Of a stretch of DNA of 64,000 nucleotides, positions 1-11,709 are shown in pieces. Within the stretch, counting starts at the first letter, position 1; each line of letters opens with the position of its first letter. The position numbers and the translations under genes were made by a program. This DNA is from Chelydra serpentina (Eukaryota > Chordata > Testudines > Chelydridae), in the NCBI GenBank assembly GCA_037349315.1, contig JBAIAC010000033.1:16634001-16698000 (forward strand), written 5' to 3'. The notes under the pieces were generated by a model. It searched no databases. It had not been told where the DNA came from and saw only the letters and a list, made by a program, of their open reading frames with translations.

Positions 1-140
1 CCCTGCCAAGGACGCCTCCAGGCTGGGGTGCACGGCCCCGGCTGCAGCCCCCGGGATGCTGCAAGGATGGGGCGCGCAGCCCCCGCCAAGCCTGGGACAC
101 CGAGGGGTTGGGGTGCATGGCCCCGGCTGCAGCCCCCGGA
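1..140. repeat. GC-rich minisatellite, about two copies of an 86-bp unit
   Basis: The segment GGGGTGCACGGCCCCGGCTG near position 25 recurs with one change near position 111. The stretches around 1 and 81 are similar as well, giving a period of about 86 bp. The block is cut by the left edge, so more copies may lie outside. GC content is far above the following AT-rich intron. The open frame across it is a composition effect. Confidence 0.6.
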
Positions 141-240
141 GGAAGCCGCGGGACTGGGGCTGCAGGGTCCTGATTTCAGCCAGCCCCAGTTGCAGGACAG
201 GGGCACACAGTCCCACCTCCTCCTCCTGAAGCCCTAGAAG

Positions 241-2067
241 TCACGGAGGTCCAGCAAAGACACAGAATCCGTGACTAAATCGTAGCCTTAGCCATATTTT
301 GTTCAATCAACCAAAACTGGAAGCATTTACTATAATGATGACTTCATCATAATTGCGGTTGAGTGATAAATTTTAAAGGAACATTGTGAAGTAGTTTAGG
401 CCCAACATTTAGATTTCATGCAGTGGGTTTTTTAATTCCAAATCCTGGTATTTGTTGCAAATATTTTGCTAACTCTTAATATAACATTTAAATTAAAACA
501 ATTTCACGTTCATTTTTAGATATTTCCCTGTATTTTGTTTTTTAAACATCATGCTAGTGCATGAGAAACAGAAAGTTAAACTAGCTAATCTCTTTAGACT
601 GCTCAAGGTGAGTAAAATATAAAAAGTGAATTGCATAATTGGTGGGAAGTTCACCAGATTATGAAAATTCCCGTTAATAGTTGCTGTTAGTAATACAGAT
701 CAGGGATTTTTCGATTTTCCTGTCATGTAAATCGGTCTGGCTCCATTGTAGTCAGCGTAGTTAGGTCAACTAATACCAGTTGTGAGTTTGTACCATGATT
801 TTTACCCATACTGTTTCCCTTTAATTTTTAAATGGACCATTTAAACTTATTTCATTTTTTAATTTAGACTAGCTCTAGTCCATTTTTCTAAGGACAGCCC
901 CAATTTGTTTTGTAGAGAATTCCCAGAGCATAGCTAGCCATCGTGAATTACCGTTGTTTGAGCCTGCTACTTGCGGTTGGATTTTGTCATTGGGTCACAC
1001 TTTGCACTGCTTTAGTATAAATTAGGCTGGGCTGTCATTGAGGGAATCTTGTCACAGGGAGTCTTTGACTGATATCAGCAAATCTTACTGTGGTAGCTGA
1101 TGTTTTGAAGGCATTTGCGACTTCCTTGGTGCAGTGCCAGTTGAAGACCTTGCTCTGTTCCCCTCTTGGTTTAGAACAGCCATACTTTGAATTTTGATTT
1201 CAATTCCTAATGTCAATTTCTCACTGTGTCTGTTACTGCTGTAGCTCCAGCCATGGTATCAGGAGTGGTAGGATTTATGTAGACCTGCAGCCAGGATTTT
1301 AGTAATGCAGAGTACAGGCATTGGTATCCTGGTGCCCTGTCTACACTAACTTGCTACCATCAATGCGACAGGGACATTTTTTGAAAAAAAGGTTTAGTGT
1401 AGATAAAACCTAATGGCTTGATCTTTCAAACACTTATCAGCAGGTACTGATTTCAGTGGGACTATGCCCACTAGTAAGTGTTCTCAGGATCAGGCTTGAA
1501 ATTCCCTTGAATCTTACTGACTGTTTTGTGTTTGAGTTGTTTGCAATCTTCTGTTGTGTTTGGTACCCATTTAGAAGCTTTAAAAAGGAATTTATTTTTA
1601 TGCCAGCTTTGTTTTTTACATTTGGCAGACATGCTGCGCTTATATTTTTCTTAGTGCTGCTTCAATTGACTGTATACCAGGCCTTTACTAATTTTCCCTA
1701 ATGTGTGGAAGATATGTGGAAAATTGCTAAATTTGGCAAACCATTAAAGGGCATAAAATATTTTACTAAAAGGCAAGTTTGCTGAAGTTTGAAGAAGCTC
1801 TTCAGCCTTTTTAAAAAGTCTCAGCTGATGAGGATTGTGCAATTTGCATGTGAGGTTTATTAGAAGCATGTTGATCCAGGGTTTTTAGAAATCTTTGGGT
1901 TTTCATGTGATCAAAGTACAAACAAATGAGGTTTGATATGCTAATTTTTCACATTATAGGACACCCAGAGCTGCGGTCCAAGCTGCTATCAAGTCACTCT
2001 CTCCTTTACTCCATCACCATGGAATATTCTACATTATGGGAAATGTGGGCGCGCACATAGTGTTTTA
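241..2067. other. MYO5A intron, no gene recognised
   Basis: AT-rich intronic sequence with no exon, RNA gene or clear repeat that I can name. A weak inverted pair (CTGTCTACACTAAC near 1347 and TTTAGTGTAGATAA near 1392) could be a degraded Harbinger-type MITE but is too short to call. Confidence 0.5.
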
Positions 2068-2304
2068 GGGCTTGTCTACACTTACAGAGCCGTAGTGTAA
2101 TGAAGAGGCTGCTTTCACTAATGGGAGAGCTTCTCCCATTGGTGTAGGTACTCCACCTCCTTGAGAGGCACTAGATATGTTGACAGGAGAAGTCCTCCCG
2201 TCCACATAGCACTGTTTACACAGGGCGTTACGTCTGTATAATAGGCGCCCACACCCCTAAGCGATGTAATTATACCAACATAAGTTTGTTGTGTAGACCA
2301 GGAC
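2068..2304. mobile_element. Harbinger-type MITE (237 bp)
   Basis: The left terminus GGGCTTGTCTACAC and the complement of the right terminus, GTCCTGGTCTACAC, form a 14-bp inverted repeat with three mismatches. TTA lies immediately outside both ends (2065-2067 and 2305-2307). A three-base TWA target duplication is the Harbinger signature. The ends resemble those of the coding Harbinger at 21904-25909 (GGGCATGACTACACTTGC). No coding capacity. Confidence 0.75.
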
Positions 2305-2695
2305 TTAGTGTAATAGCAAAAAAACAAAACGGAGGGGAGCAATTGTTCGCTTGGTGAAATTCTTAGGAAAACAGTAGCATATTTACTACTATTTTCCCCA
2401 GATGTATCAAATGGGGACTAACACAGTTACAGGGATAGTTGCATCTTTGACCCCTGTCTGGTGTCTGAGTGCAACCCCTCAAATATTTGGCCTTTTGCCC
2501 TTACCTTTTCTGGGGTGGGATCCCCAAATGTCCCACTTTTAGCCTGGGCCCTGGGACACATCACCCCAAGTTTCAGCAGATTACTCAGCCAGCCTGATGG
2601 GGGTTGTCACCTACAAGTCATCACTTTGGGATCTTGTGAGCAGTGATTAATATAGATGACTAGACAGCTTTCTCCAAACAAAGTATTGTTTATGT

Positions 2696-3108
2696 CAGTG
2701 GTTCTCAACCAGGGGTACGTGTACGCCGGGGGGTACACAGAGGTCTTCCAGACGATATATCAACTCTTCTAGATATTTGCCTAGTTTTACAACAGGCAAC
2801 ATGAAAAGCATTAGCGAAGTCAGTAAAAACTAAAATTTCATACAGACAGTGACTTGTTTATACTGCTCTGTATATTATACACTGAAATTCAAGTACAATA
2901 TTTATATTCCAATTGATTTATTTTATAATTATATGGTATAAATGAGAAAGGAAGTAATTTTTTTCAGTAATAGTGTGCTGTGATACTTTTGTATTTTTGT
3001 CTGGTTTTGTAAGCAAGTAGATTTTAAATGAGGTGAAACTTGGGGGTATGCAAGACAAATCAGACACCTGAAAGGGGTACAGTTGTCTGGAAAGGTTGAG
3101 AGCCACTG
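2696..3108. mobile_element. hAT (Charlie-like) non-autonomous element, 413 bp
   Basis: The terminal inverted repeats are CAGTGGTTCTCAACCA and the complement CAGTGGCTCTCAACCT, characteristic of Charlie-type hAT elements. The flanking 8-mers GTTTATGT (2688-2695) and GTTTCTGT (3109-3116) differ at one base and represent the 8-bp target duplication. The interior is AT-rich with no transposase. Confidence 0.8.
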
Positions 3109-3201
3109 GTTTCTGTATTGCAGTAGAAACAAAGCATAACGAGAGAAAATCAAGGATATTAAAACAGGTGGCCTGTGGATGTATGTTTCCTAGTGTATAT
3201 C

Positions 3202-3841
3202 CAGGGCTGCCCCTAGACATTGTGGTGCCCTACACAGCCCCTCTACGGGGGGGTATCCCCAGGCCTCTGTGGGGGGGAGGGGCTGTGCCCAAGGTCTGTG
3301 TGGGGCAGGAGCAGGCTTGGGAGATAGGGGAGGAACCGCCTCCCAGCACGAGCCAACAGAGCGGAGTGGGTTGGGGCTGGGTCACTCCACTTCCTGCCAC
3401 CCAGGGATTGCAGGGTGGGCCTGACTCAGCACTCATGGAGCAGCGGGAAGTGGAGTGACCCGGCCCCAGCCCGCTCTGCTCTGCTCCCCTGGCTCCCGGC
3501 CTTGAGACTTGGTGGGGTAGCGGGGAACTGCCCTGCAGTACTCACTGGCGGTGCGGCTGGGAGCCGGCAGAGCGGAGTGGGCAGGAGCCGGGTTGCTCCA
3601 CTTCCCACTGCCCGTTGAGTGCAGGGCGCGCCCGACCCCTGCTGCAGTCCCCCTCAGCGGAAGGGATGGAGTGGGGCGGGGATGGAGTGGGGGCGGGACT
3701 GGGGAGGAGCAGGGGTGGGAAGAGGCGGGGGGGCTTTGGGGAAGGGGTGGAGTGGAGGCAGGGCTTGGGTGGAGCAAGGGTGGGAAGAGGCGGGATGCCT
3801 TTCACAACTGCATAGTTTTCATATAGGTAAGGACGGCCCTG
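3202..3841. mobile_element. hAT-like GC-rich non-autonomous element, 640 bp
   Basis: The ends are CAGGGCTGCCCCTAGA and the complement CAGGGCCGTCCTTACC. Flanking 8-mers TGTATATC (3194-3201) and GGTATATC (3842-3849) match at seven of eight bases. The interior is very GC-rich, made of repeated GGAGTGGAGC-like segments, so all six frames stay open without coding. The same terminal type occurs at 60766-61635. The sequence after 3842 (GTATATCTACACTGCAAG) resembles a Harbinger-like terminus, so this element may sit in an older repeat. Confidence 0.7.
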
Positions 3842-4939
3842 GGTATATCTACACTGCAAGTAGACACCCGCAGCTGGACTGTGTCAGTGTAAGGATGCTT
3901 GTGTTGACTATTGCTTAATAAGAACAAGAGGTATGAATAGTTTGTAGAGCCACTTGTATAGGAAGTTTAAAGATGGATCAATGACTAAGTAGTTGGGTCC
4001 TCCATTGCGGCCATTTTATATATGGAATTTTTTCTGGGAAACTGTTAATAGCAGCCGAGTGTGTAAAAGTTTCCAGGAAAATGTAGGTATAATGGCAAGA
4101 GTAAGAAGGAAAGGACATAAATTCTCAAGGAATACTGAGGAGATCCCATATCTCTGGAAGAAGTGAGAGGGAAGGAGACTCAACAAAAACCATTTATTGT
4201 AGCTATTTTTTGTATGCTAAATTTCTTAGTGAACATGTTTTACTTAAATCTGATGTGAAAAACATTACCCTCATCCAGCTCTTCTGAGAAATCCTCTGAA
4301 GGGTAAAGCTTTTTATTAGTGTTGTTGATTAATCACAGTTAACTCATGCGATTAACTGAAAAAAAATTAATTGTGATTAATCGCACTTTTAATCACACTG
4401 TTGAACAATAGAATACCAGTTGAAATTTATTAAATATTTTGGATGTTTTTCTACTTTTTCATATATATTCTGTGTTGTAATTGAAATCAAAGTGTATATT
4501 ATTTTTTATTATAAATATTTGCACTGTAAAAATGATAAACAAAAGATCTATTTTTCAATTCACCTCATACAAGTAATGTAGAATCTCTTTGTGGTGAAAG
4601 TGCAATTACAAATGTAGATTTTTGTTGTTGTTACATAACTGCTCAAAAACAAAACAATGTAAAACTTCAGAGCCTTCAAGTCCACTCAGTCCTACTTCTT
4701 GTTCAGCCAATCACTAAGACAAACAAGTTTGTTTACATTTACAGGAGATAATGCCGCCCTCTTCTTATTTATAATGTCACCGGAAAGTGAAAACAGGCAT
4801 TTGCATGGCACGTTTGTAGGTATTTACGTGCCAGATATGCTAAACATTTGTATGCCCCTTCATGCTTTGGCCACCATTCCAGATGGCATGCTTCCATGCT
4901 AATGACACTCATTAGAAAAACTATGCGTTAATTAAATTT

Positions 4940-5473
4940 GTGACTGAACTCCTTGGGGGAGAATTGTATGTCCCCTGCTCTATTTTACCTGCATTCTGCC
5001 ATATATTTCATGTTATAGCAGTCTTGGATGATGATCCAGCACATGTTGTTCATTTTAAGAACACTTTAACTGCAGATTTCACAAAACGCAAAGAAGGTAC
5101 CAATGTGAGATTTCTAAAGATAGCTACAGCACTTGACCCAAGGTTTAAGAATCTGAAGTGCCTTCCAAAATCTGAGAGGGATGAGATGTGGAGCATGCGT
5201 TCAGAATTCTTGAGAGAGCAACACTCCAATGCGGAAACTACAGAACCCAAACCACTAAAAAAGAAAATCAACCTTCTGCTGGTGGCATCTGACTCAGATA
5301 ATGAAAATGAACGTGCGTCGGTCCACACTGCTTTGGATTGTTATCGAGCAGAACCCCTCATTAGCATGGATGTATGTCCTCTGGAATGGTGGTTGAATCA
5401 TGAGGGGACATATGAATCTTTAGCGCATCTGACACGTGAATATCCTGCAACGCCAGCTACAACAGTGCCATGA
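4940..5473 (+). pseudogene. hAT transposase C-terminal fragment (177 aa open)
   Basis: The open frame encodes a C-terminal hAT transposase segment. It has TNVRFLKIATALDPRFKNL, a typical ALDPRFK block, and then the hAT dimerisation region CPLEWWLNHEGTYESLAHL followed by REYPATPATTVP. The family protein is usually 500-700 residues with an N-terminal BED zinc finger and a catalytic core. Both are missing here, so this is a remnant. The first Met is arbitrary. It lies on the + strand inside the element whose duplication is CTTTTTAT. Confidence 0.8.
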
Positions 5474-5563
5474 GAATGCCTGTTCCCACTTTAAGGTGAC
5501 ATTGTAAACAAGAAGTGGGCAGCATTATCTCCTGTAAATGTAAACAAACTTGATGGTCTGAGT

Positions 5564-5891
5564 CAGGGGTCTCAAACTCAAATTACCACAAGGGCCGCAT
5601 GAGGACTAGTGCATTGGCCTGAGGGCCGCATCACTGACCCTGCGCCCTCGCTGCCCCCGGCCCCACCCCACTCCACCCTTCCATTAGGGCCCGCCCCTTC
5701 TCCACCCCTTCTCCACCTCCTCCCCTGTGCGCACAGCTTCCCGCTCCTCCCCCCTCCCTTCCAGAACAGCTGTCTGGCGGCAGGAACTGCCTGGGGGTAA
5801 AAAAAAAAAAAAAAATAAAGGGGGGGGCACGAGGAGCCCGGCGGGACGCAGGGAAGAGCTCCGCGGGCTGGCCACGTGTTTGAGACCCCTG
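5564..5891. mobile_element. Nested non-autonomous hAT, 328 bp
   Basis: The termini are CAGGGGTCTCAAACTC and, at the right, GTTTGAGACCCCTG. A perfect 8-bp target duplication GTCTGAGT flanks it at 5556-5563 and 5892-5899. The interior is GC-rich with a poly-A run near 5800-5817. It inserted into the older hAT at 4317-6261, which gives an order of events. Confidence 0.88.
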
Positions 5892-6261
5892 GTCTGAGTT
5901 ATTGGCTGCACAAGAAGTAGGACTGAATGGACTTGCAGTCTCTAAAATTTTACATTGTTTTATTTTTGAATGCATTTTTTTTTGTACACAATTCTACATT
6001 TGTAAGTTCAACTTTCATTATAGAGATTGCACTACTCTACTTGTATTAGGTGAATTGAAAAATACAATTTTTGTTTTTTACAGTGCAAATACTTGTAATA
6101 AAAAATAAATATAAAGTGAGCACTGTACACTTTATATTCTGTGTTGTAATTGAAATCAATATATTTGAAAATGTAGAAAACATGCAAAAATATTTAAATG
6201 GTATTATTGTTTAACAGTGCGATTAATCACGATTAATTTTTTTAATATCTTGACTGCCCTA

Positions 6262-6718
6262 CTTTTTATTTTTTCTTGTGTAGGAAAAAATAAAGTCTAA
6301 AGATTATCTTGGACTAGAATCAGCTAAAATAGCTTCAGACCTTGGCATTTTTGTTTGTTAGCACTAGTAATGTATTGATTCAGATTAGAAATTGGAACAT
6401 TGTTTTTTGTTCTGTACTGAAACAGACCTGTGCTATTGTTCGTTTGTGAGTCTCTCTGCCAGTGCCACCAATGCCAGTGTCAATGAGATATTGAGGCTAA
6501 CATGCTTGTACCATTACTCCCCCATGTCTCTTCACAGTGTTGTAATCACTACTTTCCTGCAGTTTGCAAGAGGTGGCAAACAGCCTCCTATTAGACAAGC
6601 GAGATATTTCTGAGAGCAGTTTATGGGAGGTGCTTCAGTAGCTAACAAGCAGCTGACACTCCTTTTCTCCAATACACTATATTGGAGCTCATCCATCATC
6701 AGTGAGACATGAGTTTGT
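6262..6718. other. MYO5A intron, unique-looking
   Basis: About 450 bp between the hAT and the CR1. I see no exon, RNA gene or recognised repeat. Confidence 0.45.
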
Positions 6719-9145
6719 TTATAAGAACATAAGAATTGCTATACTGCATCAGACCAATGGTCCATCTAGCCCAGTATCCTGTCTTTGACAGTGACCAGTG
6801 CCAGATGCTTCAGAGGAAATGAACAGAACTGGGCAATTACTGAGTGATCTATCTTCTGTTGTCCAGTCCCAGCTTCTGGCAGTCAGAGGTTTAGGGACAC
6901 CCAGAGAATGGGGTTGCGTCCCTGACCACCTTGGCTAATAGCTATTGATGGACCTATCCTCCATGAACTTATCTAATTCTTTTTTTTTTTAACCCAATTA
7001 TACTTTTGCCCTTCACAACATCCCCTGGCAACAAGTTCCACAGATTAACTGTGCATTGCATGTAGAAGTACTTCCTTGTGTTTGTTTTAAACCTGCTGTC
7101 TATTAATTTCATTGGGTGACCCCTGGTTCTTGTGTTCTGTGAAAGGGTAAATAACACTTCCTTATTCACTTTCTCCATACAATTCATGATTTTATAGACC
7201 TCTATCATATTCCCCCGCCTTAGTCATCACTGTTCTAAGCCGAAGTGTCCCAGTTTTTTTAATCTCTCCTCATATGGAAGCTGCTCCAGACCCCTAATCA
7301 TTTGTTGCCCATTTCTGCACCTTTTCCAATTCAAATCTATCTCTTTTGAGATGGGGCAACCAGAACTAAATGCAGTATTCAAAATGTGGGCTGTCCATGG
7401 ATTTATGTAGTGGCACTATGATATTTTCTGTCCTATCCCTTTCCTAATGGTTCCTAATATTTTGTTAGCTTTTATTCCTGCTGCTGCACATTGAGTGGAT
7501 GTTTTCAGAGAACTATCCAGAATGACCCCAAGATCTCTTTCTTGAGTGGTAACAGCTAATTTAGACTCATCATTTTGTGTGTATAGTTGGGATTATGTTT
7601 TTCCAGTGCTCATTACTTTGCATTTATCAACATTGAATTTCTTGGCCATTTTGTTGCCAAGTCACTCTGTTTTGTGAGATCTCTTGTAACTCTTCACAGT
7701 CTGCTTTGGACTTAACTATCTTGAGTGATTTTTGTATCATCTACAAAATTTGCCACCTCAATGTTTATTCCTTTTTCCAGGTCATTTATGAATATGTTGA
7801 ACAGCACTGGTCCCAGGACAGTTCCTTGGGGGACCCCACTATTTACCTCTCTCCACCGTGAAAACTGACCATTTATTCCTACCCGTTCCCCCCTATCTTT
7901 TAACCAGTTACTAATCCATTGGAGGACCTTCCCTCTTGTCCCATGACTGTCTGCTTTGGTGAGAGACCTTGTAAAGGCCTTCTGAACGTCCAAGTATACT
8001 ATGTCCCCTGGATCACCTTTGTCCACAAGCTTGTTGATAACCTTAAAGAATTCTAATAGATAGGTGAGGCATTATTTCCATTTACAAAAGCCGTGTTGAC
8101 TCTTCGCCAGTGCATCATGTTCATCTATGGGTCTGATAATTCTATTCTTTACTATAGTTTTAACCAATTTGCCTGGTATTGAAATTAGGTTTACTGTAAT
8201 TGCCAGGATCAACTCTGGAGCCTGTTTTAAAAAAAATATGGCGTTACATTAGTTAACCTCCAGTTATCTGGTACAGAGGTGGATTTAAGTAATAGGTTGC
8301 ATACCCCAGTTGTTAGGTCTGCAATTTCATATCTGAGTTCCTTCAGAACTCTTGGGTGAATGCTATCTGGTCCTGATGATGTATTAGTTTAATTTATCAG
8401 TTTGTTCCATAACCTCCTTTACTGACACCTCAATCAAGGATGGTTCATCAGATTTGTTACCTAGAAAGAATGGCTCAGGTGTGGGAATCTCCCTCACATC
8501 CTCTGCAGAGAAGACTGATGCAAAGAATTCATTTAGCTTATCCACAACGGCCTTGTCTTCTTTGAGTGCACCTTTACCACTTCCATTGTCCAGTGGCGCC
8601 ACTGATTGTCAGGCTTCCTACTTCCAATATACTTAAAAAAAAAATGCTGTTAGTTTTTTAGTCTTTTGCTAGTTGCTCTTCAGATTCTTTTTTGATCTGT
8701 CTAATTATACTTTTACCTTTGACTTGCCAGAGTTTATGTTCCTTTCTATTTTCCTCAGTAGGATTTGACTTCCAATTTTTAAAGGATGCCTTTTTGTCTC
8801 TAACCACCTCTTTTAGTCTGTTGTTTAGCCATGGTGGCATTTTTTTGGTTCTCTTGCTGTTTTTTTTAATTTGGGTTACACATTTCATTTGAGCTTCTGT
8901 TATAGTGTTTTTAAAAAGTTTCCATGCAGGCATTTCACTCTTTGGCTGTTCCTTTTAATTTCCAGTTAACTAACTTCCTCATTTTTGTGTAGTTCCCCTT
9001 TTTTTCAAGTGAAATGCTACTGTGGTGGGTTTCTTTGGTATTGCCCCTTACAAGAATGTTACATTTAATGACATTCTGATCACTATTACTGAGCAGTTCA
9101 GCTATATTAATCTCTTCATCACATCCTGGTCCCAGCCTCTTTATT
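6719..9145 (-). mobile_element. CR1 LINE, 5'-truncated, antisense to MYO5A
   Basis: The 3' end lies at about 6719 in the sauropsid CR1 form, whose complement ends with TTCTTATGTTCTTAT. Minus-strand translation gives degraded CR1 pol. There is a linker region at 8658-8933 (TKKMPPWLNNRLKEVVRDKK) and then reverse transcriptase at 7712-8026. The latter has SGVPQGTVLGPVLFNIFIND and FVDDTKI, where the catalytic box is usually F/YADDTK. Stops and frameshifts separate the pieces, so it is dead. The 5' limit is approximate. Confidence 0.85.
7712..8026 (-). pseudogene. CR1 reverse transcriptase fragment
   Basis: This is a 104-aa minus-strand open frame. It carries YLDVQKAFTRSLTK (motif A, catalytic Asp in YLDVQKAF), RGKVLQWISNWLKDR, RWREVNSGVPQGTVLGPVLF (motif B region), and NFVDDTKI (motif C with A to V before DD). 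The full LINE pol is about 900 residues. The fragment ends at stops on both sides. The catalytic aspartates survive but the protein cannot be made whole. Confidence 0.8.
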
Positions 9146-9229
9146 GTGCAACCAGCTTAACTGTAGTCTTATTTATTTTTAATTTTGTATGGATGGAGGC
9201 AGGCATTGTTCATCCTTCTGCACAAAGAT

Positions 9230-9363
9230 CTGCCAGTGCACCTTAATCCTGATTTGTAGCACCTCGGCTGTTCCATTCCTGTGCTCCTACCCAGCTCTGC
9301 CAGTGTACCTTAATACTGGTCTGTAACACCTCTGCTATTCCATTTCTGGGCTTCAGTCAAACT
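9230..9363. repeat. Two tandem copies of a 67-bp unit
   Basis: Units 9230-9296 and 9297-9363 share CTGCCAGTG-ACCTTAAT-CTG-T-TGTA-CACCTC and CTATTCCATT-like segments with scattered substitutions. No family recognised. Confidence 0.6.
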
Positions 9364-11024
9364 CAGACTACAAATTGTTTGGTATATCTGTGATGGGGAC
9401 TTGAATATGATCCACTTATTTCCTTCTAACTTTAACTTTTTATTAGCTGCTCATATTTTCAGTAGCAGGATTTGTAAAATTGGCACCTAAAAAATTCCCT
9501 TAACTTGCGGGTGGGTAGGTGTGCATGTGTTCGTTCTTGACTCTTCATTAAAGCATAAGGGCTTGGCATCTTTAAAAAAAAATAGAGACTTTAAGTTCAA
9601 GTCCCTGAGTCATCCCAGTGAAGTCATGGCTAATGGAAAAACACTGAGGTCTTTGTATCACAGGTTACATAGTTATGTCTTGATGTATAACATGTAATAT
9701 ATCTAAAGGAGCAGACAAGAATCCTTCCAATCCTTTTCCGAAAGGTATTTGCTCATTAGAAAGCTTGTTTGTGTTTTTATTTTGCTGTTTGCTTGATCTG
9801 TAAATATATGACAGGATTTAGTTATCTGTAAAACTGGGATGATATTCTGAGCAGCGGGTCCAGATTTCAGATGCCCTTTCTGTGCTATTCCATGAACATT
9901 GTTCCACCTACTTTGTCTCAGTCATAATATTTAGGCCTGCACAGTGTCTTGTTTATTTCCCTGAATTACAGACTTTCAGAGCTTTATAGAAAAAGTGAAG
10001 GTTGATTGCTGTGTATATTTAGATATGACACTGCTATAGAAATATCTGGTATTGGGGAATGAGGGAGACATGTTCATTCAAGTTGTCTTGCATAGAATGA
10101 TCCCTGGGTGCTTATTAGACGGCCACAACTAGGATTACAACTTCTTTCTGTCCTCATGGCAACTGCTTCCCTACGTGGCAGTGTCGTGAGAGACTTGAAA
10201 CGGGAGATGTAGTAACTAAAAAAATATATTGGCCTGATTTTCAACTTGGTCTGAAATAATTGTGGGAGTGAATTATAGCACTTTTAAATGTCTAACTATT
10301 TGATTTCCAAGTTCAGTCAGGAGCCTAGGTGTGCCAGCTCTATGCAGTACACCTACATTTATTTCTGAACCCTTGTTGAAGGCCACTATTCAAAATCAGG
10401 CCGTTGTTTATTAGAAATATTTATACTAAAATTTCTAATACTAGTACTTTTGTACTAAAAATTTCTAACATTGGCATGTGATGCCATAACATCAGGCACA
10501 AATGGTTGACATGTCTGACATCATTAAGCCCTTAGGGGAGAAGTGGGCACTATTTTATTTCAGAGCCTTTCTGTTAGATCCCAACAATTATAACTGAGCA
10601 AATCAGAGGCCATGATTCATAATAAAAGATGGGAAGTACAGTCCTCACTGATCTTGTTACTGGGTAGAGCTGGCGGTTCATCATCAGTCAATGTCAGGCT
10701 GACTTACTCTAAACCCCAAGCAATGTTTCATTCTTCAAACCCGAAACTTTAAAAATGAGGAAAGGGTAAAAGTCCTCCCTGGTGATTTTCTTACAAGCAA
10801 GAAAGTGAACTGTGTTCAAACTTTCAGGATTCAAATTTAGTACCTAATCCAAAACCCATCAAAATATTGACTTTCCATTTACTTTAGTGGGCTTTGGATC
10901 AGGTCTTTATTCTCCTCCAAGCTAAACATTTAAGAAAGATTAGGACAACATACACCTGGCTTTTGACACTTTTACATTTTCAAATCAGCCATTATTAATA
11001 GATTTTGTTCCATTTCCTTTGTAG
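9364..11024. other. MYO5A intron upstream of the first exon in the window
   Basis: No repeat or gene recognised. The last 20 bases carry a usable pyrimidine tract (TTTTGTTCCATTTCCTTTG) and TAG acceptor. Confidence 0.5.
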
Positions 11025-11169
11025 GAATCGTCTTGGTAGCCATAAATCCTTATGAGCAGCTGCCTATCTATGGCGAAGATATCATCAATGCATACAGTGG
11101 TCAGAATATGGGGGATATGGATCCACACATCTTTGCTGTGGCTGAAGAAGCATATAAACAGATGGCCAG
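11025..11169 (+). CDS. MYO5A: MYO5A coding exon (motor residues about 104-152)
   Basis: This is the first of eight exons in the window of an unconventional class V myosin, a processive actin motor that carries melanosomes, ER and vesicles. The 145-nt exon follows an AG acceptor, opens with the last two bases of a Gly codon and ends with two bases of an Arg codon before GT. It reads [17 protein letters not shown] and onward to [16 protein letters not shown] is the myosin purine-binding loop that contacts the adenine of [13 protein letters not shown] matches MYO5A rather than MYO5B (QDVIYTYSGQ) as I remember those proteins. The three coding exons upstream are not in the window, so the intron before it runs off the left edge. 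An antisense 66-aa reading frame over it is a shadow. Confidence 0.95.
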
Positions 11170-11585
11170 GTTTGTGAAAAAACACCCTTGAATTCTGTGT
11201 TTCCCATAGGAATGAGGTCCTAAGTTCCCAGTCAGTGGACTTGACTCTGCTTTTATTTGTACTTGGTAGAAGGTGTTAAGTCTGTTTGCTTCACTGTTTT
11301 ATTAAATTTCAAAACCTAATAAACCCATAAAATTAGCAAAACAATAATAGCAAAACAGTATTATCCCTTACAGACAGTACTCATTTGATAGGTAATGGGA
11401 AAGATCCATTGGAACTGTTCAGAATTTAGGTCTAAAATTTGATTGGATCTGTAAGGGACAACGTTGTTTCAGACTGATAAGTAATAGAGGGCTATTTTTG
11501 GACCCCTAACTATTTTTAAGGAACAAATAATTTTGCTTTAAGAATGCAGATATTGTACAGTATTTACATATAGCCCCAACATCAG

Positions 11586-11709
11586 TAGGGTGACCAGATG
11601 TCCCGTTTTTAAAGGGACAGTCCCATTTTTGGGGACTTTTTCTTATATAGGCACCTATTACCCCCCACCCCCTGTCCCGTTTTTTCACAGTTGCTGTCTG
11701 GTCACCCTA
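11586..11709. mobile_element. 124-bp MITE with TAGGGTGACCAGA termini
   Basis: The left end TAGGGTGACCAGATGTCCCG and the complement of the right end, TAGGGTGACCAGACAGC, form an inverted repeat. The middle has TTTTTCTTATATAGG-type sequence. A diverged related end occurs at 62340-62385. No convincing target duplication could be placed, so I do not assign a superfamily. Confidence 0.65.

Larger units (their letters stand above)
4317..6261 (+). mobile_element. hAT DNA transposon, internally deleted, interrupted by a second hAT
   Basis: The element is bounded by a perfect 8-bp target duplication, CTTTTTAT at 4309-4316 and at 6262-6269. Both ends carry long inverted AT-rich repeats containing GATTAATC motifs and TTCTGTGTTGTAATTGAAAT, present directly near 4468 and 6138. 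It keeps only the C-terminal part of a transposase (4940-5473). A 328-bp hAT at 5564-5891 is nested inside with its own duplication. Confidence 0.85.

Noticed and set aside
1341..1411. Possible short Harbinger MITE with CTACACTAAC ends
   Set aside because: Too short and no clear TTA duplication at both sides.
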